In this document: positions 46,803 to 55,891 of the stretch, in pieces
Layout: each line of letters opens with the position of its first letter
Numbering within the stretch: position 1 is the stretch's first letter
Assembly: GCA_017449935.1 (NCBI GenBank)
Contig: JAFSYP010000071.1
Location: 1-64,000 of the forward strand
DNA from: Clostridia bacterium
GTDB lineage: Bacteria; Bacillota; Clostridia; Oscillospirales; Acutalibacteraceae
DNA length: 64,000 nt
Direction: 5' to 3'
Notes under the pieces: model-generated
Told to the model about the DNA's origin: nothing
The model's input: only the letters and a program-made list of their open reading frames with translations
Databases searched by the model: none
Position numbers and translations under genes: made by a program

Positions 46803-48520
46803 GCTTCGGCCTCCTTCCGGAACTGGGAATCGTAGATCTCCCGATAGACCGCGCACTCCTTCAGCAGCGCGTCATGCGTTCCGATACCGGCCACGCGTCC
46901 CTCGTCCAGCACGACGATCCTGTCCGCATGCTGCAGCGACGACGTCCGCTGCGAAACGATAAATACAGTCGGATGATAAGAGAGCGAGCGCAGCGCCGTG
47001 CGCAGCGCCGCATCCGTCGCAAAATCCAGTGCGGAGGCGCTGTCGTCCAGAATAAGTATCTCAGGTCTTCGCACCAGCGCACGCGCGATCGTCAGGCGCT
47101 GCCGCTGTCCGCCGGAAAGGTTGCGCGCGGACGGTTCGATCACCCCGTCCAGTCCGCCTTTTACAGACAGCACGTCCTGCGCCTGCGCCGCCGCGACCGC
47201 TTCAAGCAGTTCTCCGTCCGACGCGCGCTCGTTTCCCCAAAGGAGATTGTCCCGGATGGAACCGGCAAACAGCACGGCTTTCTGCGGCACGACGCCGATG
47301 CGCCGACGCAGTTCGTCCGGCTGGAATACGCGCACGTCCCTGCCGTCCACAAAAACCTGTCCCTCGCTCGCCTCATAAAAACGCGGGACCAGATTGACCA
47401 GCGTCGTTTTTCCGCTGCCGGTGCCGCCGATGACGCCGACCGTTTCGCCCGGCCGGACGCAGAGATCGACGCCCTGCAGCGCCGGATCGCCTGTTTCGTT
47501 GTAGCGCAAGCCGACGCCGCGGAACTCCACGCGGTACGCCGGATCGCCCTGCGGCAGATCGGCGCAGACGGTCTCTCCCGCCGAGACGTCCAGTACGGCG
47601 CGGATGCGCTTGCCGCAGGCGACGGATTTGGTGATATTGATAATGAGATTTGCGAGCTTCACAAGCTCCACAAGGATCTGCGACATGTAGTTGTACAGCG
47701 CGACGACGGCGCCCTGCGTCAAAACGCCGGCCTGCACGCGCACTGCGCCGGAATGCAAAAGCCCGATCACAGCCAGATTCAGCAGTATGTACGTCAGCGG
47801 GTTCATCAGCGCGCTGATCCGGCCGACGTATTTCTGCATCGACGTCAGCGCGTCGTTCTCGCCGCGGAACGCGTCGATCTCGCTTTCCTCTTTTCCGAAG
47901 GCGCGCAGCACGCGCACACCGCTGAGCGTTTCCCGCGTTCTGCCCAGCACCCGATCGAGCTTTCCCTGCGTCTTTTTATACAGCGGAATACTCACGAGCA
48001 TCACGCCGAACACGACGACCGAAAGCGCCGGGATCACGCCGACGAACCAAAGCGCCGCGCGGCGGTCGACGGTAAACGCCATCACCATCGCGCCGAACAC
48101 GACGAACGGAGAGCGCAGAAGCAGCCGCAGCGTCAGATTCAGCCCCGTCTGCACCTGATTCATATCCGCCGTCATACGCGTGATCAGCGTCGATACGCCG
48201 ACGTCGTCAAGCGTCCGGTAGGAAAAGCGCTGGATATGCCGGAACAGAACAGAACGTAGTTTCGTCACAAATCCGACGGACGCCTTTGCCGCAAAGTATT
48301 GCGCCGTGACCGAAAACAGCAGCCCGACAAAGCCGAGCAGGACGAGCACAAGGCTCATCCGCACGGCATGACCGCGGTCCGCGCCGACGATCCCGCGGTC
48401 GATGACGGACGCCACGACGAGCGGTACGATCAACTCCAGCGTCGCTTCCAGAAGTTTGAACAAAGGACCGAGCACGCTCTCGCGACGATAGTCCCTCAGA
48501 TAGACGAACAATTTGCGCAT
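46799..48520 (-). CDS. ABC exporter half-transporter with degenerate catalytic site
   Basis: A 573-residue fused membrane and ATPase protein, partner of the next gene. Walker A is GGTGSGKTT and the signature NLSGGQRQR is canonical, but Walker B reads LILDDSASALD, so the catalytic glutamate is aspartate. This asymmetry is standard in heterodimeric exporters, where one of the two ATP sites is degenerate. GGAGG lies before ATG 48520, about 20 nt after its promoter's predicted start. Confidence 0.93.
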   Translation of the reverse strand: MRKLFVYLRDYRRESVLGPLFKLLEATLELIVPLVVASVIDRGIVGADRGHAVRMSLVLVLLGFVGLLFSVTAQYFAAKASVGFVTKLRSVLFRHIQRFSYRTLDDVGVSTLITRMTADMNQVQTGLNLTLRLLLRSPFVVFGAMVMAFTVDRRAALWFVGVIPALSVVVFGVMLVSIPLYKKTQGKLDRVLGRTRETLSGVRVLRAFGKEESEIDAFRGENDALTSMQKYVGRISALMNPLTYILLNLAVIGLLHSGAVRVQAGVLTQGAVVALYNYMSQILVELVKLANLIINITKSVACGKRIRAVLDVSAGETVCADLPQGDPAYRVEFRGVGLRYNETGDPALQGVDLCVRPGETVGVIGGTGSGKTTLVNLVPRFYEASEGQVFVDGRDVRVFQPDELRRRIGVVPQKAVLFAGSIRDNLLWGNERASDGELLEAVAAAQAQDVLSVKGGLDGVIEPSARNLSGGQRQRLTIARALVRRPEILILDDSASALDFATDAALRTALRSLSYHPTVFIVSQRTSSLQHADRIVVLDEGRVAGIGTHDALLKECAVYREIYDSQFRKEAEA

Positions 48521-48547
48521 AAATGCCTCCGGTGTTCAGATGACTGT

Positions 48548-48576
48548 ATTATAACATACCGTTCTGATAAAGACAA
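48548..48576 (-). promoter_or_regulatory. Promoter of the ABC-ABC-MATE operon
   Basis: Minus-strand TTGTCT (48576-48571), 17 nt and TATAAT (48553-48548). It is divergent from the ATP-grasp promoter at 48654, and a dyad CGCAAAA...TTTTGCG (48601-48625) lies between them. Confidence 0.8.
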
Positions 48577-48653
48577 GCGGCAAGCGGCGCATATACAGAC
48601 CGCAAAACGGAAAAAATATTTTGCGTGAACGGGCTTCCGGATGTCGAAACGCC

Positions 48654-48682
48654 TTGACATCCGTCGGGAATTGGAATATAAT
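48654..48682 (+). promoter_or_regulatory. Promoter of the ATP-grasp/asnB operon
   Basis: TTGACA (48654-48659), 17 nt and TATAAT (48677-48682), a full consensus match, about 45 nt before ATG 48733. Confidence 0.88.
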
Positions 48683-48732
48683 TTTTTGTAAGTTTATACA
48701 GAGTATTCATTTCTGAAAGGACATTAAGCAAA

Positions 48733-49950
48733 ATGGAATTCAAAGAATATGATTTCATCCCCGTCATCCTCGGCGGCGATATAACGGCATACAGCCTCAT
48801 CCGTTCCTTCTATGAACAATACCGGATCAAGTCGCTGGCCGTGAACATGTCGCAGGGCGGCCCCGTCGTGATGAGCGGCCTGTGCGAAAGCCTGTACTAT
48901 GAGAATCTGGAACGGGAGGACGTGCTGATCCCGGCGCTGCTCGAGGTCGGCCGAAAATACGGCAAGGACAAGAAGCTGCTTGTGCTCGGCTGCGGAGACT
49001 GGTATGTGCGCATCCTCAGCGAAAACAAAGACAAGCTGTCCGAATACTACGTCATCCCCTACATCGATCCCGCGCTGCTCAACGAGATCGTCCTGAAGGA
49101 CAAGTTCTACGGCTATATGGAAGAGCTGGGCATTCCCTATCCGAAGACGTTCGTCTATGACTGCAAGGAAAAAACGCCGCTGACCTTCGACTTTGATTAT
49201 CCGATCATCGCAAAGACGGCCAACAGCGCCCTGTATCACTATGCAAAGTTCCCCGGCAAGAAAAAGGTGTTCTGTTTCGACAACAAACAACAGCTTGAAA
49301 CGATGCTGGAGAATCTCGCGACGTCCAGCTATGATTACAAATTCCTGATCCAGGACCGGATCCCCGGCGACGATACGGGTATGCGCGTGCTGACCTGCTA
49401 CTGCGACAAAAACTCCGACGTACGTTTCGCCGCGTTCGGCCACACGCTGCTGGAGGAGCATACCCCGTCCGCGCTGGGCAATCCCTGTGCGATCATCAAC
49501 GATGTCAATATGGAGGTCGTCGACCAGGCGCAGCGTTTTCTCAAGCGCGTTGGGTACATCGGCTATGCGAACTTCGATCTCAAGTACGATCCGCGCGACG
49601 GCAAGTACAAGTTCTTTGAGATCAACGTGCGGCTGGGCCGCAGCAACTACTACATCACCGGCAGCGGCTTCAACGCAGTCAAGTATCTGGTGGACGAATA
49701 CATCTACGGAAAGACGTTCGAGGGGCTGACCGTCGCCGACAACGAGCATCTGTTCACCTTTGTGCCGAAATATGTCATCAAAAAGTTTGTGCATGACGAC
49801 GAGATGCGCGCGCGTGCGCTGCGTCTGTTCAAAGAGGGCAAGTGGAGCAATCCGATCGTCTATAAGCCCGATATGACGCTCAGGCGCCGGCTGTACGTTG
49901 CGGCGTACGAACTGAACCAGATCAAGAAATTCAACACCTACTGCAAATAA
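48733..49950 (+). CDS. ATP-grasp carboxylate-amine ligase, D-aspartate ligase-like
   Basis: A 405-residue ATP-grasp enzyme. Segments such as FIPVILGGDITAY (8-20), VLGCGDWYV, IQDRIPGDDTGMRVL, EEHTPSALGN and FEINVRLGRSNYYITGSG strongly recall Asl-type ligases that attach D-aspartate to the lysine side chain of peptidoglycan precursors (E. faecium Asl(fm), L. lactis AslA). The asparagine-synthase-like gene 13 nt downstream fits the known amidation of that D-Asp. Substrate specificity is inferred; there is no aspartate racemase in view. Moderate site GAAAGGA before the ATG. Confidence 0.78.
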   Translation: MEFKEYDFIPVILGGDITAYSLIRSFYEQYRIKSLAVNMSQGGPVVMSGLCESLYYENLEREDVLIPALLEVGRKYGKDKKLLVLGCGDWYVRILSENKDKLSEYYVIPYIDPALLNEIVLKDKFYGYMEELGIPYPKTFVYDCKEKTPLTFDFDYPIIAKTANSALYHYAKFPGKKKVFCFDNKQQLETMLENLATSSYDYKFLIQDRIPGDDTGMRVLTCYCDKNSDVRFAAFGHTLLEEHTPSALGNPCAIINDVNMEVVDQAQRFLKRVGYIGYANFDLKYDPRDGKYKFFEINVRLGRSNYYITGSGFNAVKYLVDEYIYGKTFEGLTVADNEHLFTFVPKYVIKKFVHDDEMRARALRLFKEGKWSNPIVYKPDMTLRRRLYVAAYELNQIKKFNTYCK

Positions 49951-49963
49951 CGGAGGAAGAGAA

Positions 49964-51811
49964 ATGTGCGGATTTGTCGGATATATTGACGCGGATATTC
50001 CCGCAGCGGATTCCTGCATCCGAAAAATGGCGGATACCATCGCGCACCGCGGCCCCGACCAGGACGACTATTTTATCACCGACGGCGCGGCGCTCGGCTT
50101 TCGCAGACTGAGCATCATCGACCTGGAAAACGGCAGTCAGCCAATCGAGAATGAAGACGGTTCTCTTGTGCTGGTCTTCAACGGCGAGATCTACAATTTC
50201 CAGTCTCTGCGCGCGGAGCTGATCGAAAAAGGCCACGTCTTCAAGACGCACACGGATTCCGAGGTCCTGCTGCACGGCTACGAGGAATACGGCAAGGATC
50301 TGCTCAATCTGCTGCGCGGCATGTACGCTTTCGTGATTTACGACAAGATCGCAAACAAGCTGTTCGGCGCGCGGGATATTTTCGGGATCAAGCCCTTTTA
50401 CTACTATTTCCGCGACGGCGCGTTCCTGTTCGGCAACGAGATCAAGAGCTTCCTGCCGCATCCGGCGTTCGTGCGCGAGCTCAACCGCGAGCGCATCCCG
50501 GAGTATCTCTCTTTTGAGTATATCCCGAACCGCGAAACGCTTTTCAAAAACGTGTATAAGCTGCTCGGCGGCGAATGCTTCACCTACGAAAACGGCGAAA
50601 TGCATATCGAGCGGTATTTCGATTTCAAATACGACATCGACGACAGCAAGACGATCGAGGAATGGGCGGACGTCATTTCCGACACCTTCCGTAAATCCAC
50701 CGCGGCGCACAAGATCTCCGACGTGGAGGTCGGCTGTTTCCTGTCCAGCGGCGTCGACAGCTCGTACACGGTGCATGAGCTGAACAAGCTGCAAAAGCTC
50801 AAGACGTTTTCGATCGGTTACGCCGAGCAGTCCGAGCAAAAGTATTCGGAGCTTGCCTGCGCGCAGGAGTTCGCCGCCGTGGAAGGCGTGGAAAACTATT
50901 CCATTCAGATCACAGCGGACGATTTCTTTGACAGCTTCCCCGCGGTGCAGTACCATATGGACGAGCCGCTGCCGAATCCGTCCGCCGTTCCGCTGTATCA
51001 CCTGGCCAAGAACGCGGCGAGATTCGTCAAGGTCGTGCTTTCCGGCGAGGGCGCGGACGAGCTGTTCGGCGGCTACAATTACTACAAAGAACCGCTGGAC
51101 TATGAAAAATACATGAAGGTCCCGCAGGGTATCCGCACGACGCTTTCCGTAGTCGCTTCAAAAATGCCGAATTTTCACGGCAAGCGTTTCCTCGTGCGCG
51201 GACGGTACCCGATGGAAAAACGCTATATCCGCAACAACTATGTTTTCGATTGGAAAGAGCGCGACAAATATCTGTCAGCGCCGATCCCCTCGCAGGACCC
51301 CGCCGTGTTCACCAAGCCGCATTTCGACAAGGTGAAGGATCTCGACGACGTGACGAAAATGCAGTTCGCCGACCTGAATACGTGGCTGCTGTACGACATT
51401 TTGCAGAAGGCGGACAAAATGAGCATGGCAAGCTCGCTGGAGCTTCGCGTGCCGTTCCTCGACCGCGAGATGCTCAAGGTTGCGCTGGCGATCCCCGCAA
51501 AGCACCGCGTGCATCGGGACAAGACCAAGGTCGCGCTGCGTCTGGCTGCCTCGCGCGAGTTGCCGGAGAAGACGGCAGAAATGCGAAAGCTCGGCTTTCC
51601 GACCCCGCTGAACGACTGGCTGCGGCAGGACAAATACTACAACATGGTACGCGAAAAATTTGAAAGCGAAGCCGCCGCTTCGATCTTTAACACAAAAGAG
51701 ATTCTGCGTCTGCTGGACGACCACAAGAACGGAACAGCCAAGAACATGAAGAAGATCTGGAGCATCTACTCCTTCCTGGTGTGGTACGATGAATTCTTTA
51801 TTAAACGATAA
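49964..51811 (+). CDS. asnB: Asparagine synthase (glutamine-hydrolysing) family protein
   Basis: A 615-residue AsnB-type protein. Cys2 is the glutaminase nucleophile, with HRGPDQD and FNGEIYNF in the N-terminal Ntn domain; the synthase domain has the PP-loop SSGVDSS (about 260) and SGEGADELFGGYN. It may make asparagine or, given the Asl-like gene upstream, amidate D-Asp in the peptidoglycan cross-bridge (the AsnH role). GGAGGA precedes the ATG. The 3' end overlaps the PfkB gene by 23 bp. Confidence 0.93.
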   Translation: MCGFVGYIDADIPAADSCIRKMADTIAHRGPDQDDYFITDGAALGFRRLSIIDLENGSQPIENEDGSLVLVFNGEIYNFQSLRAELIEKGHVFKTHTDSEVLLHGYEEYGKDLLNLLRGMYAFVIYDKIANKLFGARDIFGIKPFYYYFRDGAFLFGNEIKSFLPHPAFVRELNRERIPEYLSFEYIPNRETLFKNVYKLLGGECFTYENGEMHIERYFDFKYDIDDSKTIEEWADVISDTFRKSTAAHKISDVEVGCFLSSGVDSSYTVHELNKLQKLKTFSIGYAEQSEQKYSELACAQEFAAVEGVENYSIQITADDFFDSFPAVQYHMDEPLPNPSAVPLYHLAKNAARFVKVVLSGEGADELFGGYNYYKEPLDYEKYMKVPQGIRTTLSVVASKMPNFHGKRFLVRGRYPMEKRYIRNNYVFDWKERDKYLSAPIPSQDPAVFTKPHFDKVKDLDDVTKMQFADLNTWLLYDILQKADKMSMASSLELRVPFLDREMLKVALAIPAKHRVHRDKTKVALRLAASRELPEKTAEMRKLGFPTPLNDWLRQDKYYNMVREKFESEAAASIFNTKEILRLLDDHKNGTAKNMKKIWSIYSFLVWYDEFFIKR

Positions 51812-52757
51812 AAAACTCTCTCCGAAAATCATTACTGTCACGCTCAACCCCTGTCTGGACAAAACCGTAAAGGTCGCCGGCTTCGCCGTTGAAAAAACCA
51901 ACCGCGTGCTTGACAGCCGGACCGACATCGGCGGCAAGGGGATCAACGTGTCCCGCGCGCTCCTCGGCTGCGGCGTCCCGTTTATCGCGACCGGGCTCGT
52001 CGCCGGCGTTTACGGACGCAAGGTCGTCGATTGTCTGGAAAGCATGGGCGTTCTGACCGCCTTTTGCGAGGCGGAGGGCGAAACGCGCATCAATCTGAAA
52101 GTCATTGATACGCTCACTGGCAACATGACGGAACTGAACGAAAAGGGGTTTCCGGCGTCCGACGCATATCCCGATTTCATGGAAACGCTGATGCTCTTTC
52201 TGCCGCAGGCGGACGTGATGGTCCTGTCCGGCAGCCTGCCGCCGGATCTGAACGTCGGACTGTACCATGAGTTGACCGCGCTGGCCAACACCTTCGGAGT
52301 CAAGGTCATCCTTGACTGCGACGGCGATTGTCTTAAAAGAGGGATCAAAGCCAAGCCCTACGCCATCAAACCGAATCTCGCCGAATTTCAGGCGTATACC
52401 GGCGCGGATCTGCGCACGGTCCCGGAGATCGTCGCGGCGGCGCGCGAACTGAACGCACAGGGCGTGAAGCTGGTCGCCGTTTCGATGGGCGCGCAGGGCG
52501 CCGTCTTTGTACGTGACACGTTCGCGGTGCGGACGGTCCCCTTCCCTATCGAGCCCGAATCGGCCGCGGCAGCCGGCGACACGATGGTGGCCATGCTCGC
52601 TTATGCCACGGTACGCGGCATGACGATCGTCGACACGGCACGTCTGATGACGGCAGCCGGAACGCTGACCGCCGCCCTGCCCGGCACGCAGGTCGTCTCT
52701 TTTGAGCAGGCGCGTGCGCGTGCGCAGGACGTCGACGTTCAAATTCTTGAACTGTAA
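51789..52757 (+). CDS. PfkB-family hexose phosphate kinase (1-phosphofructokinase/tagatose-6-P kinase type)
   Basis: A 322-residue ribokinase-fold kinase. VTLNPCLDKTV (17-27) and IGGKGINVSRAL (48-59) are typical of FruK/LacC, and the catalytic aspartate lies in AAAAGDTMVA (near 260). It phosphorylates fructose-1-P or tagatose-6-P; no PTS gene is nearby to decide. The start is 23 nt inside asnB, which implies translational coupling to an otherwise unrelated gene. Confidence 0.9.
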   Translation: MNSLLNDKKLSPKIITVTLNPCLDKTVKVAGFAVEKTNRVLDSRTDIGGKGINVSRALLGCGVPFIATGLVAGVYGRKVVDCLESMGVLTAFCEAEGETRINLKVIDTLTGNMTELNEKGFPASDAYPDFMETLMLFLPQADVMVLSGSLPPDLNVGLYHELTALANTFGVKVILDCDGDCLKRGIKAKPYAIKPNLAEFQAYTGADLRTVPEIVAAARELNAQGVKLVAVSMGAQGAVFVRDTFAVRTVPFPIEPESAAAAGDTMVAMLAYATVRGMTIVDTARLMTAAGTLTAALPGTQVVSFEQARARAQDVDVQILEL

Positions 52758-52783
52758 ATCATTGAAATGGAAGGTGACGTGAT

Positions 52784-54286
52784 TTGAGTAATCCGCAAGC
52801 CTCCGCGCAGAGCGCAGAACAGGGACTGCATCTGAACAAAAAAACGATCCTGTTCATCCTTGCCGCGATCATCGGCATCATGATATTTGTCGGCGTGCTG
52901 ACGCAGGTCGTTCCGCGCGGCGAGTATCTGCGCGACGAGGCAGGCACGATCATCGCTTCCGACGAAAGCGGCGCGACTACATATCATGAGATCGACTTCC
53001 GCCTCCCGTTCTGGAAGGTACTGACGGCGCCCGTCGAAGTGTTCGGCTCGTCCGAAGCGCTCGCCGGCGTTGCGATCATCGTATTTATCGTACTGATCGG
53101 CGGTACGTTTTTGATACTGGACAAAAGCGGCGTGCTCTCTTATATCATGACGTCGGTCGCGAACCGGTTTTCAAAACGCAAATACCTGCTTTTGCCGATC
53201 GTTATCCTGCTGATGATGGCGCTTTCGTCCGTGGTCGGGATCTTGGAGGAAAGCGTGACGATCGTGCCGCTGTGCGTGGCGCTGTCGCTGGCGCTCGGCT
53301 GGGACTCTCTGGTCGGGCTGTCCATCAGTCTGGTGTCTATCGCGTTCGGCTATTCCGCCGCCACATTCAACCCGTTCAACGTCGTTCTGGTACAGTCTAT
53401 GGCGGGGCTGCCGATCTTCAGCGGACTGGGATACCGGTTGTTCGTTTTCGTGGGCGTATATCTGATCCTGACTGCTTTCGTGCTTCTTTACGCCAAACGG
53501 ATCGAGGCTTCACCGGAGCGTTCTATCGTCTATGAATCGGATGAAGCGCTGCGCGAAAAATATGCGCAGACGGATCTGTCTGTATCGGAAGACCCAAGGC
53601 TGAAAAAGGCAACGCGAATATTTGTCGGCTGTATCTCCGGCGTTTTGCTGCTTGCAGCCGCCAGCTTTCTCATTCAGCGCATTCCTACCATCCCGGAGGG
53701 AACGCGCGAGATCGTCAGTTATATGCCTATGGCGGGCATGGCGATCCTCTTTACGGTCGGCGGACTGTGCGCCGGCTCGGTCGCCGGTACAAGCGGCAAG
53801 GCGCTGCTGAAAGAGTTCTGGCAGGGCGCGCGAGAGATCGCGCCGATCGCGCCGCTGATCATATTTGTCATGGCGATCACCTTCCTGATGCGCGAGGGAA
53901 AGATCATTGACACGATCCTTTTCCACATTTACAACGGCGTATGCGGCTTCGGTCCCGCGACCGCTCTGCTGCTGATCTCGCTGGTCGTGCTGGCGATGGA
54001 GTTCTTCATCGGCAGCGGCACGGCAAAGGCCTTTCTCATTATGCCGCTCGTGCTCCCGCTGGCGGATATGGTCGGTCTGACGCGGCAGTCCATCGTGCTG
54101 GGGTTCAGCGTAGCGGACGGATTCGGCAATATCCTGTATCCCACCAGCGGCGTGATGCTGATCGCGATCGGCCTGGTCGGCGTTTCTTACGGAAAGTTTC
54201 TGCGATACACCTGGAAGCTGTTCGCGGCGGAATTCGCTTTCTGCGCGCTGGCGCTGATCCTTGCCGTCCGCATCGGATACGCCTGA
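52784..54286 (+). CDS. YfcC-family membrane transporter
   Basis: A 500-residue, about 12-helix protein of the YfcC/DcuC-like group, thought to move amino acids, peptides or C4-dicarboxylates. The conserved features are TQVVPRGEY in the first loop, GILEESVTIVPLCVALS, AFGYSAATFNPFNVVLVQ and FIGSGTAKAFLIMPLVLPL. The start is TTG 52784, with AAGGTGA upstream. It is the last gene of the ATP-grasp/asnB run and converges on the lipoprotein gene with a 5-bp gap and no terminator. Confidence 0.87.
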   Translation: MSNPQASAQSAEQGLHLNKKTILFILAAIIGIMIFVGVLTQVVPRGEYLRDEAGTIIASDESGATTYHEIDFRLPFWKVLTAPVEVFGSSEALAGVAIIVFIVLIGGTFLILDKSGVLSYIMTSVANRFSKRKYLLLPIVILLMMALSSVVGILEESVTIVPLCVALSLALGWDSLVGLSISLVSIAFGYSAATFNPFNVVLVQSMAGLPIFSGLGYRLFVFVGVYLILTAFVLLYAKRIEASPERSIVYESDEALREKYAQTDLSVSEDPRLKKATRIFVGCISGVLLLAAASFLIQRIPTIPEGTREIVSYMPMAGMAILFTVGGLCAGSVAGTSGKALLKEFWQGAREIAPIAPLIIFVMAITFLMREGKIIDTILFHIYNGVCGFGPATALLLISLVVLAMEFFIGSGTAKAFLIMPLVLPLADMVGLTRQSIVLGFSVADGFGNILYPTSGVMLIAIGLVGVSYGKFLRYTWKLFAAEFAFCALALILAVRIGYA

Positions 54287-54291
54287 TCCGC

Positions 54292-55794
54292 TCAATCCGT
54301 TATTGTCGTCTTATAAATAAAATACACACCTGTTTGGGCATCTTGCGGCGCCGCCGTAAAGATGCCGTATTTTTTGCCCAGCTCCAGCGTCGTCTCGATA
54401 CGGTTCCGCAAAAGATCCGCTTTGCCGGAAAGACCCTGCAGCGCCTCCAGCGTACCGCTTTGCAGCATGTTCTGCACAGAACCGTACAGCGTGGAAACCT
54501 GCGTCATCGCCCCGCGCTCGGAGAAATCCGACAGCATAGTCAAAAGCGACCCGTTTTGTCGGATCGCGCCTTCCAACGCTTCCAGGCGCGCCATCATCTC
54601 GGGCAGATTCTGCACGGCGGTGCGCACCTGCGGCGTATTCAGATCGGCGATGAACGCCGAAAGTGTCGGGATCAGACGCGTGAACGCAGCGGACACGACG
54701 CTCATATCCGACAGCAGCGCAATAAACGTCGGCTCCTGCAGCAGCTTCGCATATTCCGAAAGCGTCGTCCCGCTGAGCGAGTCAATGGTTTCGGACAGAA
54801 GCTGCGCGTTCTCCTGCGTCAGATACGTTTGCAGCACATCCAGCAGCGGCTGCTCCTGCGCGTAAGCGTGCATGGCGTCGGACGCCGCGCTGAACAGCGC
54901 CGTGCTCTGCGGCAGATCGCGAAGCAGCGCCTGCAGCTCGCCGCTGTCATTCAAGGCGCGGATCTGTCCGAGCAGCGGCTCAAGGTCCAGCTGCGGCAGT
55001 TCAAAGCTGCCGAACACGGCTTGCAGCGTGTCCTCAAGCTGGAGCGTAGACAGCGGAAGCAGAAGAAAGTAAATCTCGCCGATGCGGCACTTTTGCGTTT
55101 TGAAGGAGATCGTAAACGATTCCGGCAGAAAACGCGCATCCTGTACGGCAAGATTCTCCGCCATGCCCGGCAGCAGCAGACCGAACGCGACGTCGCGGCT
55201 GCCGTCGCCGAAAGAGCCGCCGTTCTCGACATGCACGTCCTCTGCGCCCTCCGGCAGGATCATCCCGCCGGCAAGCAGAAACGGCGTGTACAGCTCCCCC
55301 TGCTTATGCTGATTCTCAGCGCGGACTCGGACGTCCACCGTTCCGGCGCGATCCCGGAGCGCAGACGGTTCGACGGGCTGTCCGTTCAGAGTATAGTCGA
55401 TCTGCAGCGCGACCGGCGGCTGCTTGTCCGTCTCGCCCGTGTAGTACAGCTGCGTGGTCGGCATGTGCCACGTTAGATTGATCCCGTCCGTCACGGGCTG
55501 TTCATCACCCTTCAGGTTTTGGATATTGCGCAGCACGGACAGATCGTCCACACGCACCTGCGGTCTGTCCGTCTGAATGCGATCGGTCACGGATACGCTC
55601 TGTACCGCGCCTGTCGGAGAGATCGAAACGAACACCGCCTCTTGTTTGCTCCACGAGCCGGGACGTGCGGAGTAGACGTCCTGTACGCTTTCCCGCTGCG
55701 CCGTTGACGGCTGCGGCTGCGACGGTGACTTTCCGCAGGACGCGATCAAAAAAAGCCATGCCGCCGCCAAGGCAAAACAAAAGATCCGTTTCAT
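54292..55794 (-). CDS. Lipoprotein of unknown function (YhgE/Pip-associated N-terminal pattern)
   Basis: A 500-residue lipoprotein; the signal peptide ends at LIASC with C20 lipidated. Residues about 45-200 have beta-rich sequence (EAVFVSISPTGAVQSVSV, ITW-like NLTWHMP, YYTGETDKQPPVAL, QIDYTLNGQPVEP) like a family in Clostridia and Actinobacteria often found in YhgE/Pip-type membrane proteins. The C-terminal half (about 260-480) is helical and probably coiled-coil. No membrane partner gene is in view. GGGAGGG precedes ATG 55794. Confidence 0.65.
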   Translation of the reverse strand: MKRIFCFALAAAWLFLIASCGKSPSQPQPSTAQRESVQDVYSARPGSWSKQEAVFVSISPTGAVQSVSVTDRIQTDRPQVRVDDLSVLRNIQNLKGDEQPVTDGINLTWHMPTTQLYYTGETDKQPPVALQIDYTLNGQPVEPSALRDRAGTVDVRVRAENQHKQGELYTPFLLAGGMILPEGAEDVHVENGGSFGDGSRDVAFGLLLPGMAENLAVQDARFLPESFTISFKTQKCRIGEIYFLLLPLSTLQLEDTLQAVFGSFELPQLDLEPLLGQIRALNDSGELQALLRDLPQSTALFSAASDAMHAYAQEQPLLDVLQTYLTQENAQLLSETIDSLSGTTLSEYAKLLQEPTFIALLSDMSVVSAAFTRLIPTLSAFIADLNTPQVRTAVQNLPEMMARLEALEGAIRQNGSLLTMLSDFSERGAMTQVSTLYGSVQNMLQSGTLEALQGLSGKADLLRNRIETTLELGKKYGIFTAAPQDAQTGVYFIYKTTITD

Positions 55795-55833
55795 GCAAAG
55801 CCCTCCCATCCGGTATTAGTCTGCACGAACGGA

Positions 55834-55872
55834 CAAAAAATATGCCGGAAAGGTTTCTGTCCTCTCCGGCAC
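55834..55872 (-). terminator. Intrinsic terminator of the GH2 operon
   Basis: Minus-strand TGCCGGA...TCCGGCA stem (55871-55843; the outer 7 bp are perfect) is followed by TATTTTTTGT. It lies 20 nt after the GH2 stop and upstream of the lipoprotein gene. Confidence 0.85.
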
Positions 55873-55891
55873 GATGTATTCAGATCTGCTT

